Shown one piece after another: positions 44,900-53,664 of a DNA stretch of 64,000 nucleotides. The notes beneath the pieces are model-generated. The model ran no database searches. It had not been told where the DNA came from and saw only the letters and a program-made list of their open reading frames with translations. The DNA comes from Cauispirillum nitrogeniifigens (lineage in GTDB: Bacteria; Pseudomonadota; Alphaproteobacteria; Rhodospirillales; Rhodospirillaceae): contig NZ_JBLOOT010000008.1 of the NCBI RefSeq assembly GCF_049800675.1, forward strand, positions 151,337-215,336, in the 5' to 3' direction. The position numbers were made by a program, and so were the translations under genes. Each line of letters begins with the position of its first letter. Position 1 is the first letter of the stretch.

Positions 44900-47299
44900 T
44901 CAGCCCCGCAGCGTCCCGCCCGTGGCCTTTTCGATCGCCGAGATGACCTTGTTGGACACCAGGTCGATGTCCTCGTCGGTCAGGGTCTTCTCGCGCGGTT
45001 GCAGGGTCACTGTGATGGCCAGGGACTTCTTGCCCTCGGGCATGTTCGGGCCTTCGTAGAGGTCGAACACGCCGACGTCGGCGATCAGCGCCTTGTCCCC
45101 ACCCTTGGCCGCGCGGACCAGGGCGTCGGCCTGCACCGACGTCTCCACCACGAAGGCGAAGTCGCGCTCCACCGGCTGGAACGGCGAGGCGTTCAGCAGC
45201 GGCCGGGCCTTGGTCGCCTTGGCCTTGGGCAGGGGGGCGTCCTCGACGAACACCTCGAATCCGGCCACCGCGCCCTTGACGTCCAGGGCCTTGAGCACGC
45301 CGGGGTGGATCTCGCCGAAGTGGGCCAGCGGCGTGCGGCCCAGCACCAGGGTGCCGGATCGGCCGGGGTGATACCACGCCGGCGCCTCGGCGACGATCTG
45401 GAGGCTGTCGAGGTTGACGCCGGCGGTCGCCAGCACGGCCAGGGCGTCGGCCTTGACGTCCAGGGCGTCCACGGCGCGCGGCCCGCCCGACCAATGGCGC
45501 GGCCCGGTCTTGCCGGCGCGGATGCCCGCCGCCACGCGCTTCTGGTCGCCCGGCTCGCCGCCGTGGAACTGCGGCCCGATCTCGAACAGGCCGAGGTCGG
45601 GGAAGCCGCGCGCGGCGTTGCGGCCGGCCGCCGTGATCAGGTTGGGCAGAACCGACGGGCGCAGGGCGTCCAGGTCCGAGGAAATCGGGTTGGCAAGCTG
45701 CCGGTCCTCGCTGCCGCCGCCGAACAGGGCGGCCTGGGCGCGCGGCAGGAACGACCACGTCACCGTCTCCAGCAGGCCCCGACCGGCCAGGGCGCGGGTG
45801 ACGAGGCGGACGATCTTCTGGCGCGGGGTCAGCACCGGCTTGGGCATCGGCGGGCGGGGCAGGGGCACGGCCGCGATGTTGTCGTAGCCGTACAGGCGCG
45901 CGACTTCCTCGACCAGGTCGTGCTCTTCCTCCAGGTCGCCGCGCCAGGACGGCGGGGCGGCGATCAGCAGGCCGTCCTGGCGCGACACCGTGCAGCCCAG
46001 GCCGCGCAGCATCTCTTCCATGGACTCGGTGGACACCTCGATGCCGACGAGCTGCTTGACCCGCTCGGGGCGCAGGGTGATGGAGCGCTGCCACGCCGGC
46101 TCCGCGCCGGCGATGACCAGTTCGGACACCTCGCCGCCGCACAGCTCGACGATCAGGCGGGTGGCGAGTTCCGCCCCCCACACGGCCGAGGCCGGATCCA
46201 CGCCGCGCTCGAAGCGGTGCTTGGCATCGGACTCGATGCCCAGGCGGCGGGCGGTGGCGGCGATGCGGCGGGCGTCGAACAGCGCGCTTTCGACGAACAC
46301 GTTGACGGTGTCCTCGGAGCAGCCGGTGGGTTCGCCGCCGATGACGCCGCCGATGCCCTGGGCGCCGGCCTCGTCGGCGATGACCACCACCGACTCGTCG
46401 ACCTCATAGGACTTGTCGTTGAGCGCGGCCAGCGTCTCGCCGGGCTTGCCCATGCGCGGGATGATGTTGCCGGTCAGCTTGTCGGCGTCGAAGACGTGCA
46501 GCGGACGGCCCCGGTCCATGGTCACGTAGTTGGTGATGTCCACCAGCGCCGAGATCGGGCGCAGGCCGATGGCGGTCAGGCGGTCCTTCAGCCACTGCGG
46601 GCTCTCGCCGTTCTTCACGCCCCGGATGAAGCGGCCGACGAACAGCGGGCAGGCGTCGTCCAGCCCCTCGGGGAACTGGCGCACCACGTTGACCGGGCTG
46701 GCGAAGGTGCCGGGCACCGGGGCAGTGCGCGGGTCGTCCTTCAGGCGGCCAAGGCCGGCGGCGGCGAGGTCGCGGGCGACGCCGCGCACGCCCAGGCAGT
46801 CGGCGCGGTTCGGCGTGATGGCGATGTCGATGACCGGATCGACCGGCAGCACCGACGTCACCGGGGCGCCGGTCGGCGCGTCGGCGGGCAGTTCGATGAT
46901 GCCGGCGTGGTCGTCGCCGAGGTTCAGCTCGCGCGAGGAGCACATCATCCCCTGGCTTTCGACGCCGCGCACCTTGCCCTTCTTGAGCTTGGAGCCATCG
47001 ACCGGGATGGTGTTGCCGGGACGGGCCAGCACCACCTTCAGGCCGGCGCGCGCGTTGGGGGCGCCGCAGACGACCTGCAACACCTCGGACCCGGTATCGA
47101 CCTCGCAGACCTGCAAGCGGTCGGCGTCGGGATGGCGGCTGGCCGAACGCACATGCCCGACGATGAAGTCGGCCAGCTCGGCGCCCGGATCGTGGATCTC
47201 CTCCACCTCCAGGCCGATCATGGTCAGGGTGCGGCCGATCTCGGCCAGGCTGGCGTCGGTGTCCAGGTGGTCCTTGAGCCAGGACAGGGTGAACTTCAT
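44900..47299 (-). CDS. pheT: Phenylalanyl-tRNA synthetase beta chain
   Basis: Beta subunit of the tetrameric class II enzyme that charges tRNA-Phe, 799 residues. Domains in order: N-terminal strand (MKFTLSWLKDHLDTDA), EMAP-like tRNA-binding domain (about 40-150, VCEVDTGSEVLQVVCGAPN), B3/B4 editing region (about 210-390, SALVDITNYVTMDRGRPLHVFD), B5 domain (about 400-480), catalytic-like core with EEVARLYGYDN, and a C-terminal ferredoxin-like anticodon-binding domain (about 705-799, FQPVERDFAFVV). Start ATG 47299 overlaps the pheS stop by four bases. Last gene of the rpmI-rplT-pheS-pheT run, followed by an intrinsic terminator. Confidence 0.98.
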   Translation of the reverse strand: MKFTLSWLKDHLDTDASLAEIGRTLTMIGLEVEEIHDPGAELADFIVGHVRSASRHPDADRLQVCEVDTGSEVLQVVCGAPNARAGLKVVLARPGNTIPVDGSKLKKGKVRGVESQGMMCSSRELNLGDDHAGIIELPADAPTGAPVTSVLPVDPVIDIAITPNRADCLGVRGVARDLAAAGLGRLKDDPRTAPVPGTFASPVNVVRQFPEGLDDACPLFVGRFIRGVKNGESPQWLKDRLTAIGLRPISALVDITNYVTMDRGRPLHVFDADKLTGNIIPRMGKPGETLAALNDKSYEVDESVVVIADEAGAQGIGGVIGGEPTGCSEDTVNVFVESALFDARRIAATARRLGIESDAKHRFERGVDPASAVWGAELATRLIVELCGGEVSELVIAGAEPAWQRSITLRPERVKQLVGIEVSTESMEEMLRGLGCTVSRQDGLLIAAPPSWRGDLEEEHDLVEEVARLYGYDNIAAVPLPRPPMPKPVLTPRQKIVRLVTRALAGRGLLETVTWSFLPRAQAALFGGGSEDRQLANPISSDLDALRPSVLPNLITAAGRNAARGFPDLGLFEIGPQFHGGEPGDQKRVAAGIRAGKTGPRHWSGGPRAVDALDVKADALAVLATAGVNLDSLQIVAEAPAWYHPGRSGTLVLGRTPLAHFGEIHPGVLKALDVKGAVAGFEVFVEDAPLPKAKATKARPLLNASPFQPVERDFAFVVETSVQADALVRAAKGGDKALIADVGVFDLYEGPNMPEGKKSLAITVTLQPREKTLTDEDIDLVSNKVISAIEKATGGTLRG

Positions 47300-48372
47300 C
47301 GGGTCAGCCCTCCGGTGACGGTCGGAACATCGAGCGCGGCGAATCCGTAGTGGCGCAGCCAGCGCAGGTCCGACTCGAAGAAGGTACGCAGGTCGGGGAT
47401 GCCGTACTTGAGCATGGCGATGCGCTCCAGGCCCATGCCGAAGGCGAAGCCCTGGTACTCCTGCGGGTCGTAGCCGCAGGACTTCAGCACGTTGGGATGG
47501 ACCATGCCGCAGCCGAGGATCTCCAGCCAGTCGTCGCCCTCGCCGATCTTCAGCTCGCCGCCCTTGCGGGAGCAGCCGATGTCGACCTCCGCCGACGGCT
47601 CGGTGAAGGGGAAGAACGACGGGCGGAAGCGCATGGGCACCGCGTCGACCTCGAAATAGGCCTCGACGAACTCCTTCAGCACGCCCTTGAGGTGGCCCAT
47701 GTGCGTCGACTTGTCGATCACCAGACCTTCGATCTGGTGGAACATCGGCGTGTGGGTCATGTCGGAGTCGCAACGGTAAGTGCGGCCCAGGCAGATGACG
47801 CGGATCGGCGGCTGGGTGGCCTGCATGGTGCGGATCTGCACCGGCGAGGTGTGGGTGCGCAAAAGGTGCCGCGTGCCGTCCTCGCGCTCCTTCAGGAAGA
47901 AGGTGTCGTGCATGTCGCGCGCCGGATGGCCGGGCGGGAAGTTCAGGGCGGTGAAGTTGTGGAAGTCGTCCTCGACGTCCGGCCCCTCGGCCAGGGTGAA
48001 GCCCATCTGCCCGAAGATGGCCACCACCTCGTCGATGGTCTGGCTGATCGGGTGCAGGGTGCCGGCGGTCTCCGGGCGCGCCGGCAGGGTGACGTCGATG
48101 CGCTCGCGGGCCAGGCGGGCGTTCAGCGCGTCGGCCTCAAGCGCCTGCTTGCGGGTGTCGATGGCCTCGGCCACGGCGTCCTTGAGCGCGTTCAGGGCGG
48201 CACCGGCGGTGCGGCGGGCGTCGGGGTCCATGCCGCCCAGGCCCTTCATCATGTCGGTGATGCGGCCCTTCTTGCCCAGCGCGGCGACGCGGACCTTTTC
48301 CAGCGCCTCGATGTCGGCGGCGTCCTCGACCGCGCCCAGCAGCTCGGCGCGCAGGTCTTCCAGCTTGTCCAT
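47296..48372 (-). CDS. pheS: Phenylalanyl-tRNA synthetase alpha chain
   Basis: Catalytic alpha subunit of 358 residues. The N-terminal coiled coil (about 1-90) is followed by the class II core: LPARPETAGTLHPISQT, motif 2 region with FHQIEGLVIDK, and motif 3 with GFAFGMGLERIAML. Phe-binding and dimer residues lie in PFTEPSAEVDI. Start ATG 48372. It is 130 bases downstream of rplT, with a hairpin in the gap that may attenuate transcription, and its stop overlaps pheT by four bases, so both subunits are translationally coupled. Confidence 0.98.
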   Translation of the reverse strand: MDKLEDLRAELLGAVEDAADIEALEKVRVAALGKKGRITDMMKGLGGMDPDARRTAGAALNALKDAVAEAIDTRKQALEADALNARLARERIDVTLPARPETAGTLHPISQTIDEVVAIFGQMGFTLAEGPDVEDDFHNFTALNFPPGHPARDMHDTFFLKEREDGTRHLLRTHTSPVQIRTMQATQPPIRVICLGRTYRCDSDMTHTPMFHQIEGLVIDKSTHMGHLKGVLKEFVEAYFEVDAVPMRFRPSFFPFTEPSAEVDIGCSRKGGELKIGEGDDWLEILGCGMVHPNVLKSCGYDPQEYQGFAFGMGLERIAMLKYGIPDLRTFFESDLRWLRHYGFAALDVPTVTGGLTR

Positions 48373-48428
48373 GCGGAACGTCCCCTAGGGAGGTGTGAAG
48401 TCGGAGGAATGGGAGCCAAACAGGCGAA

Positions 48429-48456
48429 AGGGGCCGCCCTTGGGAAGGCGGCCCCT
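48429..48456 (-). terminator. Hairpin between rplT and pheS, terminator or attenuator
   Basis: Perfect 10-bp stem AGGGGCCGCC (48429-48438) with GGCGGCCCCT (48447-48456), followed on the minus strand by TTTCGCCTGTTTGG. With no new gene promoter evident for pheST, partial termination or attenuation is possible. Confidence 0.6.
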
Positions 48457-48502
48457 CGCAGTCTTAGCGTCTTGATCCCGGCGCGCAGGCGCCAGGGGTC
48501 GC

Positions 48503-48859
48503 TCAGCCGAGGGCCACCTTGGCCTTTTCGACGAGCGAGCCAAACGACGCCGGCTCGCGCACGGCGATGTCGGCCAGCACCTTGCGGTCCAGCTCGATGC
48601 CGGCCTTCTTCAGGCCGTCCATGAAGCGGGAGTAGGGCAGGCCGTGCTCGCGGGCGGCGGCGTTGATGCGCTGGATCCACAGGCCGCGGAAGTCGCGCTT
48701 CTTGTTGCGACGGTCACGGTAGGCGTAGCGCAGGGCCTTTTCGACCTTCTCGATCGCAATGCGGAAGTTGGTCGAGTTGCGGCCGCGGTAGCCCTTGGCG
48801 AGCTTGAGGATCTTCTTGTGACGGGCGTGCGTGGTGACGCCGCGCTTGACACGGGACAT
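48503..48859 (-). CDS. rplT: Large ribosomal subunit protein bL20
   Basis: Ribosomal protein of 118 residues (usual 117-120) that binds 23S rRNA early in assembly. The start MSRVKRGVTTHARHKKILKLAKGYRGR and LWIQRINAAAREHGLPYSRFM are diagnostic. It lies 29 bases after rpmI on the same strand. In many bacteria rplT and rpmI follow infC, which is not present here. Confidence 0.98.
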   Translation of the reverse strand: MSRVKRGVTTHARHKKILKLAKGYRGRNSTNFRIAIEKVEKALRYAYRDRRNKKRDFRGLWIQRINAAAREHGLPYSRFMDGLKKAGIELDRKVLADIAVREPASFGSLVEKAKVALG

Positions 48860-48888
48860 GGGTACTCTCCTGACGAGGTCTTACAAGC

Positions 48889-49086
48889 TTAGCCGTAGGG
48901 CAGGAACTTCTTGACGATGCGGGCGTCGCAGTCGTTCAGAACGAAGGTTCCACGGGCCTGGCGCTTCATCTGCTGCGGCTTGTTGCGCAGCATGTGACGC
49001 TTGTAGGCGACGTTGCCACGGACCTTGCCGGTCCCGGTCAGGCGAAACCGCTTCTTGGCGGCGCTCTTGGTCTTCATCTTGGGCAT
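48889..49086 (-). CDS. rpmI: Large ribosomal subunit protein bL35
   Basis: Ribosomal protein of 65 residues, the family size, beginning MPKMKTKSAAKKRFRLTGTG and ending ARIVKKFLPYG. ATG 49086 has GGAG eight bases upstream; the frame extends to 49131 without a binding site. First gene of the rpmI-rplT-pheS-pheT run, with a good sigma-70 promoter about 110 bases upstream. Confidence 0.98.
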   Translation of the reverse strand: MPKMKTKSAAKKRFRLTGTGKVRGNVAYKRHMLRNKPQQMKRQARGTFVLNDCDARIVKKFLPYG

Positions 49087-49198
49087 TTCGAAAACTCCGA
49101 AGAGGGTTCTTGTCTTCGAGCGACTGGGCATGCCCGGCGCCGGTTCCCCGCTGGGAGGACCGACGCACCGCCGCGCCGCTCATGGTTCGGAAGCGGGG

Positions 49199-49227
49199 GT
49201 GATAGCGGAAAATCACCGCCGGTGCAA
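49199..49227 (-). promoter_or_regulatory. Promoter of the rpmI-rplT-pheST run
   Basis: On the minus strand, TTGCAC (49227-49222), 17-base spacer, TATCAC (49204-49199). Spacing is ideal and it is the only good match in the divergent region on this strand. Confidence 0.55.
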
Positions 49228-49284
49228 GCGCGCGCTCGCCGCCGCGCGTTTTCGCCGTGGTGCCAAAGCCCCAGGCGTGCGCGA

Positions 49285-49313
49285 TTGCACCGCAACGCGG
49301 GCGCAAGTAAGGT
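49285..49313 (+). promoter_or_regulatory. Promoter of the DHH phosphoesterase gene
   Basis: TTGCAC (49285-49290), 17-base spacer, TAAGGT (49308-49313), about 48 bases before the start codon. It shares the same -35 hexamer as the divergent rpmI promoter. Confidence 0.5.
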
Positions 49314-49360
49314 GTGCCCATTCGGATTCAAAACGGCTGGTTAGGGAGCGGGGTAACGCC

Positions 49361-50311
49361 ATGGCCGAAGGGAACAAGTACCGTCTGGTCACGCGCAGCG
49401 ACTTCGACGGTCTGGTGTGCGCGATGATCCTCAAGGAGATGGGCCTGATCGACGAGATCAAGTTCGTCCACCCCAAGGACATGCAGGACGGCAAGATCGA
49501 GATCACCGACCGCGACATCACCACCAACCTGCCCTACGTCGAAGGCGTCCACCTGGCCTTCGACCACCACCTGTCCGAGACGCTGCGCGTCGGCAAGCGC
49601 GACAACCACATCATCCACCCCGACGCGCCGTCGGCGGCCCGCGTGGTCTACGACTACTACGGCGGGGCGGAAAAGCTGCCGCGCATCTCGACCGAGATGA
49701 TGGAGGCGGTGGACAAGGGCGACTCCGCCAACTTCACCATCGGCGAAGTGCTGGCGCCGACGGGCTGGAACCTGATGAACTTCATCATGGACGCCCGCAC
49801 CGGCCTGGGCCGCTTCCGCGACTTCCGCATCTCCAACTACCAGCTGATGATGGAGCTGATCGACTACTGCCTCGATCACGACATCGAACAGGTTCTGGCC
49901 CTGCCCGACGTGCGCGAGCGCACCGACCTGTACTTCGAGCACGAGCCGCTGTTCACCAAGCAGATCCACCAGTGCACCACCGTGCGCGGCAAGGTGGCCG
50001 TCCTCGACCTGCGGGACGAGGAAACCATCTACGCCGGCAACCGCTTCATGATCTATGCCCTGTACCCGGACGTGACGGTGTCCATCCACGCCATGCGCGG
50101 GTTCCAGAACCAGAACGTCGTCTATGCCGTGGGCAAGTCGATCTTCAACAAGACCAGCCCCAGCAACATCGGCAAGCTGATGCTGGAATACGGCGGCGGC
50201 GGGCACCATGCCGCCGGCACCTGCCAGATCGACCACGCCATGGCGGCCGAGGTTCTCGACGCCCTGGTCGACAAGCTCAACGCCGACCACGAGGCCGCCG
50301 CCCAGGCGTGA
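49361..50311 (+). CDS. DHH/DHHA1-family phosphoesterase (exopolyphosphatase-like)
   Basis: Mn-dependent phosphoesterase-like protein of 316 residues. DHH-superfamily motifs: SDFDG (13-17), FDHH (67-70), DKGD (118-121), and the DHHA1-type substrate loop GGGGHHAAGT (278-287). Members of this group hydrolyse oligonucleotides, cyclic dinucleotides or phosphate esters; the substrate here is unknown. ATG 49361 is preceded by AGGGAGCGGGG. It is divergent from rpmI, has its own promoter, and is followed by a strong hairpin. Confidence 0.9.
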   Translation: MAEGNKYRLVTRSDFDGLVCAMILKEMGLIDEIKFVHPKDMQDGKIEITDRDITTNLPYVEGVHLAFDHHLSETLRVGKRDNHIIHPDAPSAARVVYDYYGGAEKLPRISTEMMEAVDKGDSANFTIGEVLAPTGWNLMNFIMDARTGLGRFRDFRISNYQLMMELIDYCLDHDIEQVLALPDVRERTDLYFEHEPLFTKQIHQCTTVRGKVAVLDLRDEETIYAGNRFMIYALYPDVTVSIHAMRGFQNQNVVYAVGKSIFNKTSPSNIGKLMLEYGGGGHHAAGTCQIDHAMAAEVLDALVDKLNADHEAAAQA

Positions 50312-50337
50312 GCCCGGCCGACCCCGCCTGAAGACAA

Positions 50338-50378
50338 GACAACGCCGCCGGAGGGGAGAACCCCCCGGCGGCGTTGTC
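50338..50378. terminator. Bidirectional terminator between the DHH and tspO genes
   Basis: Perfect 14-bp stem GACAACGCCGCCGG (50338-50351) with CCGGCGGCGTTGTC (50365-50378), extended inside by GGGG/CCCC. It lies between two convergent genes; no T-run. Confidence 0.7.
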
Positions 50379-50381
50379 GCG

Positions 50382-50912
50382 TCAGTTCACCACGATGATC
50401 CCCGCGTTCAGGTAGCCGGCGAACAGCACCCACAGCAGGGTCGGCAGCAGCAGCCAGCCGGCCCAGGCATCACGGGCGTGGAAGGCGTGGGTGGCGGCGG
50501 CCAGCACCAGGGCCATGACCACCAGATCGCCCAGCGCCGCGACGGGGCTTTTCAGGGCGAAGAACAGCACCGACCACAGCAGGTTCAGGGCCAGCTGGAT
50601 GCCCCACAGGCTCAGCGCCCGCGTGCGCGACGGTGGCCCGGCCGGGAACCGTGCCGGCTGCCGCCAGACGCGCCACGCGGCGATGCCCATGAGCACGTAG
50701 AGCGTCGTCCATGCCGGCCCGAACACCCAGTCCGGCGGGGTCAGCGGCGGCTTCGCCAGCGCCTGATACCAGCCGTCGCGGCCCGCCGCCGTGGCCAGAC
50801 CGCCCAGCACCCCGACGCCCAGGGTGATGCCGACAAAGGCCACCAGCATGCTCCGCTCGACCAGGGAGTGGCGCTGTGGTCGCGGAGGTGGCGGGTCGTA
50901 CTTTATATGCAT
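50382..50912 (-). CDS. tspO: TspO/MBR-family tryptophan-rich sensory protein
   Basis: Five-helix membrane protein of 176 residues that binds porphyrins and, in photosynthetic relatives, modulates pigment gene expression. Family features: GWYQALAKPPLTPPDWVFGPAWTTLYVLMG, then WGIQLALNLLWSVLFF and the closing helix LPTLLWVLFAGYLNAGI. Two starts are possible: ATG 50912 (used) with GGAG ten bases upstream, or GTG 50936 with GGGGAGA; the extra eight residues are not family-like. It is convergent with the DHH gene and divergent from a methyltransferase gene 82 bases away. Confidence 0.93.
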   Translation of the reverse strand: MHIKYDPPPPRPQRHSLVERSMLVAFVGITLGVGVLGGLATAAGRDGWYQALAKPPLTPPDWVFGPAWTTLYVLMGIAAWRVWRQPARFPAGPPSRTRALSLWGIQLALNLLWSVLFFALKSPVAALGDLVVMALVLAAATHAFHARDAWAGWLLLPTLLWVLFAGYLNAGIIVVN

Positions 50913-50994
50913 GATGTTGGGCTCCGGGGATGGCACGCTCTCCCCATGCTACGCTAGGCGTTGAGGTTTGGTTTTCAGCGAAGGAGGAGGCCCC

Positions 50995-51600
50995 GTGAGC
51001 GCCGAGTTCTGGGACGACCGCTACGGCGGCGACGACTATGCCTACGGCACCGAACCCAATGCTTTTCTGGTCCGCCAGCGGTGGCGGCTGGAGCGCGGCA
51101 TGCGGGTGCTGGCGGTGGCCGATGGCGAGGGGCGCAACGGCGTCTGGCTGGCCCAGCAGGGCATGCGGGTGACCAGCGTCGATGCCTCGCCGGTCGGCCT
51201 GCGCAAGGCCCTGCGGCTGGCCCTGGCGCGCGGGGTGTCGCTGCACACCGCCTGCGCCGACCTGCGGACCTGGGACTGGCCGGTGGGGGCCTACGACGCG
51301 GTGGCTGCCGTGTTCATCCATTTCGGCCCGGCCGAGCGGGCGGACATGCACCGCGCCATGCTCACCGCCGTGCGGCCGGGCGGGCTGGTGCTGATGGAGG
51401 CCTTCCGGCCCGAGCAACTGGCGCTGGGCAGCGGCGGGCCGCCGCTGCGCGAAATGCTCTACGACGCCGCCACCCTGCGCGCCGACTTCGCCGGCGCCGA
51501 CATCCTGGAACTGGAGGAGGTGGAGGTGGATCTTGACGAGGGGCCGTTCCACCGCGGCCGGGCGGCCACCGTCCGCATGGTGGCGCGACGCCCGGAGTAG
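50995..51600 (+). CDS. Class I SAM-dependent methyltransferase (TehB-like group)
   Basis: Protein of 201 residues with a Rossmann methyltransferase fold. SAM-binding loop VLAVADGEGRNGVWLA (motif I with a GxGxN form), then VTSVDASPVGLRKA with the acidic residue that binds ribose, and FIHFGPAERADMH. This group includes tellurite-resistance-type and thiol methyltransferases; the substrate is unknown. The start is GTG 50995, seven bases after AAGGAGG; an in-frame upstream start at 50968 is less supported. It converges with the secreted protein gene at 51635. Confidence 0.87.
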   Translation: MSAEFWDDRYGGDDYAYGTEPNAFLVRQRWRLERGMRVLAVADGEGRNGVWLAQQGMRVTSVDASPVGLRKALRLALARGVSLHTACADLRTWDWPVGAYDAVAAVFIHFGPAERADMHRAMLTAVRPGGLVLMEAFRPEQLALGSGGPPLREMLYDAATLRADFAGADILELEEVEVDLDEGPFHRGRAATVRMVARRPE

Positions 51601-51634
51601 GGCGCCGCGCGAAAGGCAAGGGCAGGGCGAGGGA

Positions 51635-52339
51635 TCAGAACTCGCCGCGCGGGTCGCGGAACTGGAAGCCGACGGGCACCTCGCTGATCTGGTCGAAGGA
51701 CTGCGGCGGCGGCAGGGCGGCGGCCGGCGAGGCGGCCGGACCCAGGGCCGGGGCATAGGCCTGCTGCCGGGCGGTGTCGCGCGGCCCGACCGGCATCATG
51801 ATGTGGGCATAGGGGGTGCCCCGCCACATCACGTAGGGACCGCCGGTGGTCGAGGTGGCCGGCAGGTGCGCGTAGGCGCCTTCGTCGGGGGCCACGATCA
51901 TCACATGCGGCCCTTCCACCACCCAGGCGTTGTCGGCGGTGGCGGCGGGGGCGAACGGGTCGGTGGTGCTGGCCCCGCCGGTGAGGGCGTCGCCGGCCAG
52001 CATGTAGGCCAGGCCGACGCCGGTCGGGCCGCCGTAGGATCGGTTGCCGGCCAGCCATTGCTCGGCCCAACCCATGAACACCGAGTCCAGGCACATGGGC
52101 GCGGGTTCGGCGCCGGGCGGGCCGCCCAGCATGCAGGTGAAATCATTGACGCCGCGCTGGAGCACGCGGCCGTCGGCGGCCACCACCGTGCTTTCCTGGC
52201 GCATCTGCGGCGGGGCGGCGCTCAGGGCGCGCGCCAGGACTTCCTGGTCCGAAGGGGTGGCCGTCTGGGCCAGGGCGGCCATCGGCGCTCCTGCGGCCAT
52301 CGCGGCGGCGAGGGCGATCAAGCGAATGTCATGGAACAT
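51635..52339 (-). CDS. Secreted protein of unknown function
   Basis: Protein of 234 residues with a signal peptide (residues 1-24, ALA cleavage site). The mature part contains two cysteines (FTCML and PMCLD), the segment MGWAEQWLAGNRSYGGPTGVGLAYMLAGD, and further on HVMIVAPD and TPYAHIMMPVG; repeated histidine/methionine-containing strands suggest a small beta-rich domain. I do not recognise the family. ATG 52339 has GGAGG five bases upstream. The longer frame to 53194 runs antisense to the HxlR gene and is discounted. It is divergent from the HxlR regulator (126-base gap), which may control it. Confidence 0.75.
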   Translation of the reverse strand: MFHDIRLIALAAAMAAGAPMAALAQTATPSDQEVLARALSAAPPQMRQESTVVAADGRVLQRGVNDFTCMLGGPPGAEPAPMCLDSVFMGWAEQWLAGNRSYGGPTGVGLAYMLAGDALTGGASTTDPFAPAATADNAWVVEGPHVMIVAPDEGAYAHLPATSTTGGPYVMWRGTPYAHIMMPVGPRDTARQQAYAPALGPAASPAAALPPPQSFDQISEVPVGFQFRDPRGEF

Positions 52340-52465
52340 TCCGGCCTCCACGGGGTCATGGGACAGAGGGCGCAGAGCATGCGCCGCCCGTGCACCGGCC
52401 TCAAGTTCACCTCCAGTACCGGCCGGCCCGCCCGGCGCGCGGCGCGTCCCAACGGAGACGGCGTC

Positions 52466-53164
52466 ATGGAGACGCATAGCTACAACCAGTTCTGTCCGGT
52501 CGCCCTGGCGGCGGAGGTCCTGTGTTCGCGGTGGACCATCCTGGTGGTGCGCGAACTCATCGCCGGACGCAGCCGCTTCAACGAGATGCGGCGCGGCCTG
52601 TGCGGCATGTCGCCGGGGCTGCTGTCCAAGCGCCTGCGCCAGCTTGAGGCCGCCGGGGTCGTCGAGCATGGCCTGGCCGCCGACGGCGTGACGCCGGAGT
52701 ATCACCTGACCCCGGCGGGCCGCGACCTGCGGCCCCTGGTCGAGGATCTGGGGGCCTGGGGGGAGCGCTGGCTGTACGCCGCCCCCAGCCTGCGCAGCCC
52801 CGATGCCGCCGCCCTGATGGGCGACATGCGCCGCGCGCTCCAGGGGATGCCGCTGCCGTGCGACCGCTGCGTGATACAGTTCGTGTACCCGGACCAGAAG
52901 CCGCCGCGCCGCAACTGGTGGGTGCTGGCGGAGCGGCCGCGCGTCGACATCTGCGTCGTCGATCCCGGCGTGGCGCCGCAGGTCTACGTGGTCGCCGACC
53001 TGAGGGTGATGACGGCGGTGTGGATGGGGCTGGCGGGCGTTGCGGAGGAATGCCGCGCCGGGCGCCTCACGGTGACGGGCGAGGCGGCGGTGGGGCGCAT
53101 GGTGCGCGACTGGCTGGGCGGGGAGCCGCTCCAGGAGCCCCGGTCGGGGGCGCTCGGCCCGTGA
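52466..53164 (+). CDS. HxlR-family regulator with a C-terminal SCP2-like extension
   Basis: Winged-helix regulator of 232 residues. The HxlR DNA-binding domain is at 5-100 (CPVALAAEVLCSRWTILVVREL, RFNEMRRGLCGMSPGLLSKRLRQLE, YHLTPAGRDLRPLV). Typical HxlR proteins have about 110-150 residues; the extra C-terminal 110 residues (VYVVADLRVMTAVWMGL, AGRLTVTGEAAVGRMVRDWLG) resemble an SCP2 sterol-carrier-type fold that could bind a hydrophobic effector. ATG 52466 with GGAGA upstream. Divergent from a secreted protein gene and convergent with a phasin-like gene. Confidence 0.88.
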   Translation: METHSYNQFCPVALAAEVLCSRWTILVVRELIAGRSRFNEMRRGLCGMSPGLLSKRLRQLEAAGVVEHGLAADGVTPEYHLTPAGRDLRPLVEDLGAWGERWLYAAPSLRSPDAAALMGDMRRALQGMPLPCDRCVIQFVYPDQKPPRRNWWVLAERPRVDICVVDPGVAPQVYVVADLRVMTAVWMGLAGVAEECRAGRLTVTGEAAVGRMVRDWLGGEPLQEPRSGALGP

Positions 53165-53232
53165 GGCCGGCGGGAAAATGCACGGCCGGCGCATCCCTGG
53201 CCGGCCGCGCCAGTGGCGTCATCGCAGGGGCG

Positions 53233-53664
53233 TCATTGGCGCCGGGCGGAGGCTGATCCCTTGCCGCCCGCGTCCCGCCGCTCGTCGGCCTCGTCGGCGA
53301 CTTCGCGCAGGGTGGTGTTGGCCGACGCGCCCATCTCCTCGGCCATCTCCTCGCCGATGCCGTACAGGCGGCGCGACGCCGCGAAGGCATGGTCGATGGC
53401 CTGCTTGAGATAGTCGCGCTGGGCCTCGGCCAGTTGGCCGATGCTGCGGCAGCCGATCAGGCGGTTCATGGCGCCGGTGTGGAGGTCCACCGCATCCTGG
53501 AGATAGCGGTAGGACTCCAGGCTCATGTCCTGGAGCCGCCGGGCGGCCTGCTCCATGAACTCGTTGGTGCCGGTCCCCGTAGTGCCGAGTTGACCGCGCA
53601 GGGCGTCCTCCATCTGCCGGCCGAAGTGGGGCTGGGTATCGCGGGGCTGCGTCTGGTGTGCCAT
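53233..53664 (-). CDS. Phasin-family-like protein
   Basis: Helical protein of 143 residues with long amphipathic helices (about 30-115; NEFMEQAARRLQDMSLESYRYLQD, LAEAQRDYLKQAIDHAFAASRRLYGIGEEM), the pattern of phasin-type proteins that coat polyhydroxyalkanoate granules. The C-terminal 25 residues are charged and disordered. ATG 53664 has AGGAGGG nine bases upstream; the frame to 53730 is not supported. No PHA synthesis genes are in the window, so phasin function is an inference from sequence style. Confidence 0.75.
   Translation of the reverse strand: MAHQTQPRDTQPHFGRQMEDALRGQLGTTGTGTNEFMEQAARRLQDMSLESYRYLQDAVDLHTGAMNRLIGCRSIGQLAEAQRDYLKQAIDHAFAASRRLYGIGEEMAEEMGASANTTLREVADEADERRDAGGKGSASARRQ

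Noticed and set aside
44540..44900. Chromosome origin next to dnaN
   Set aside because: No dnaA gene and no TTATCCACA-like boxes seen; the gap is explained by a promoter, the dispersed repeat and a terminator.
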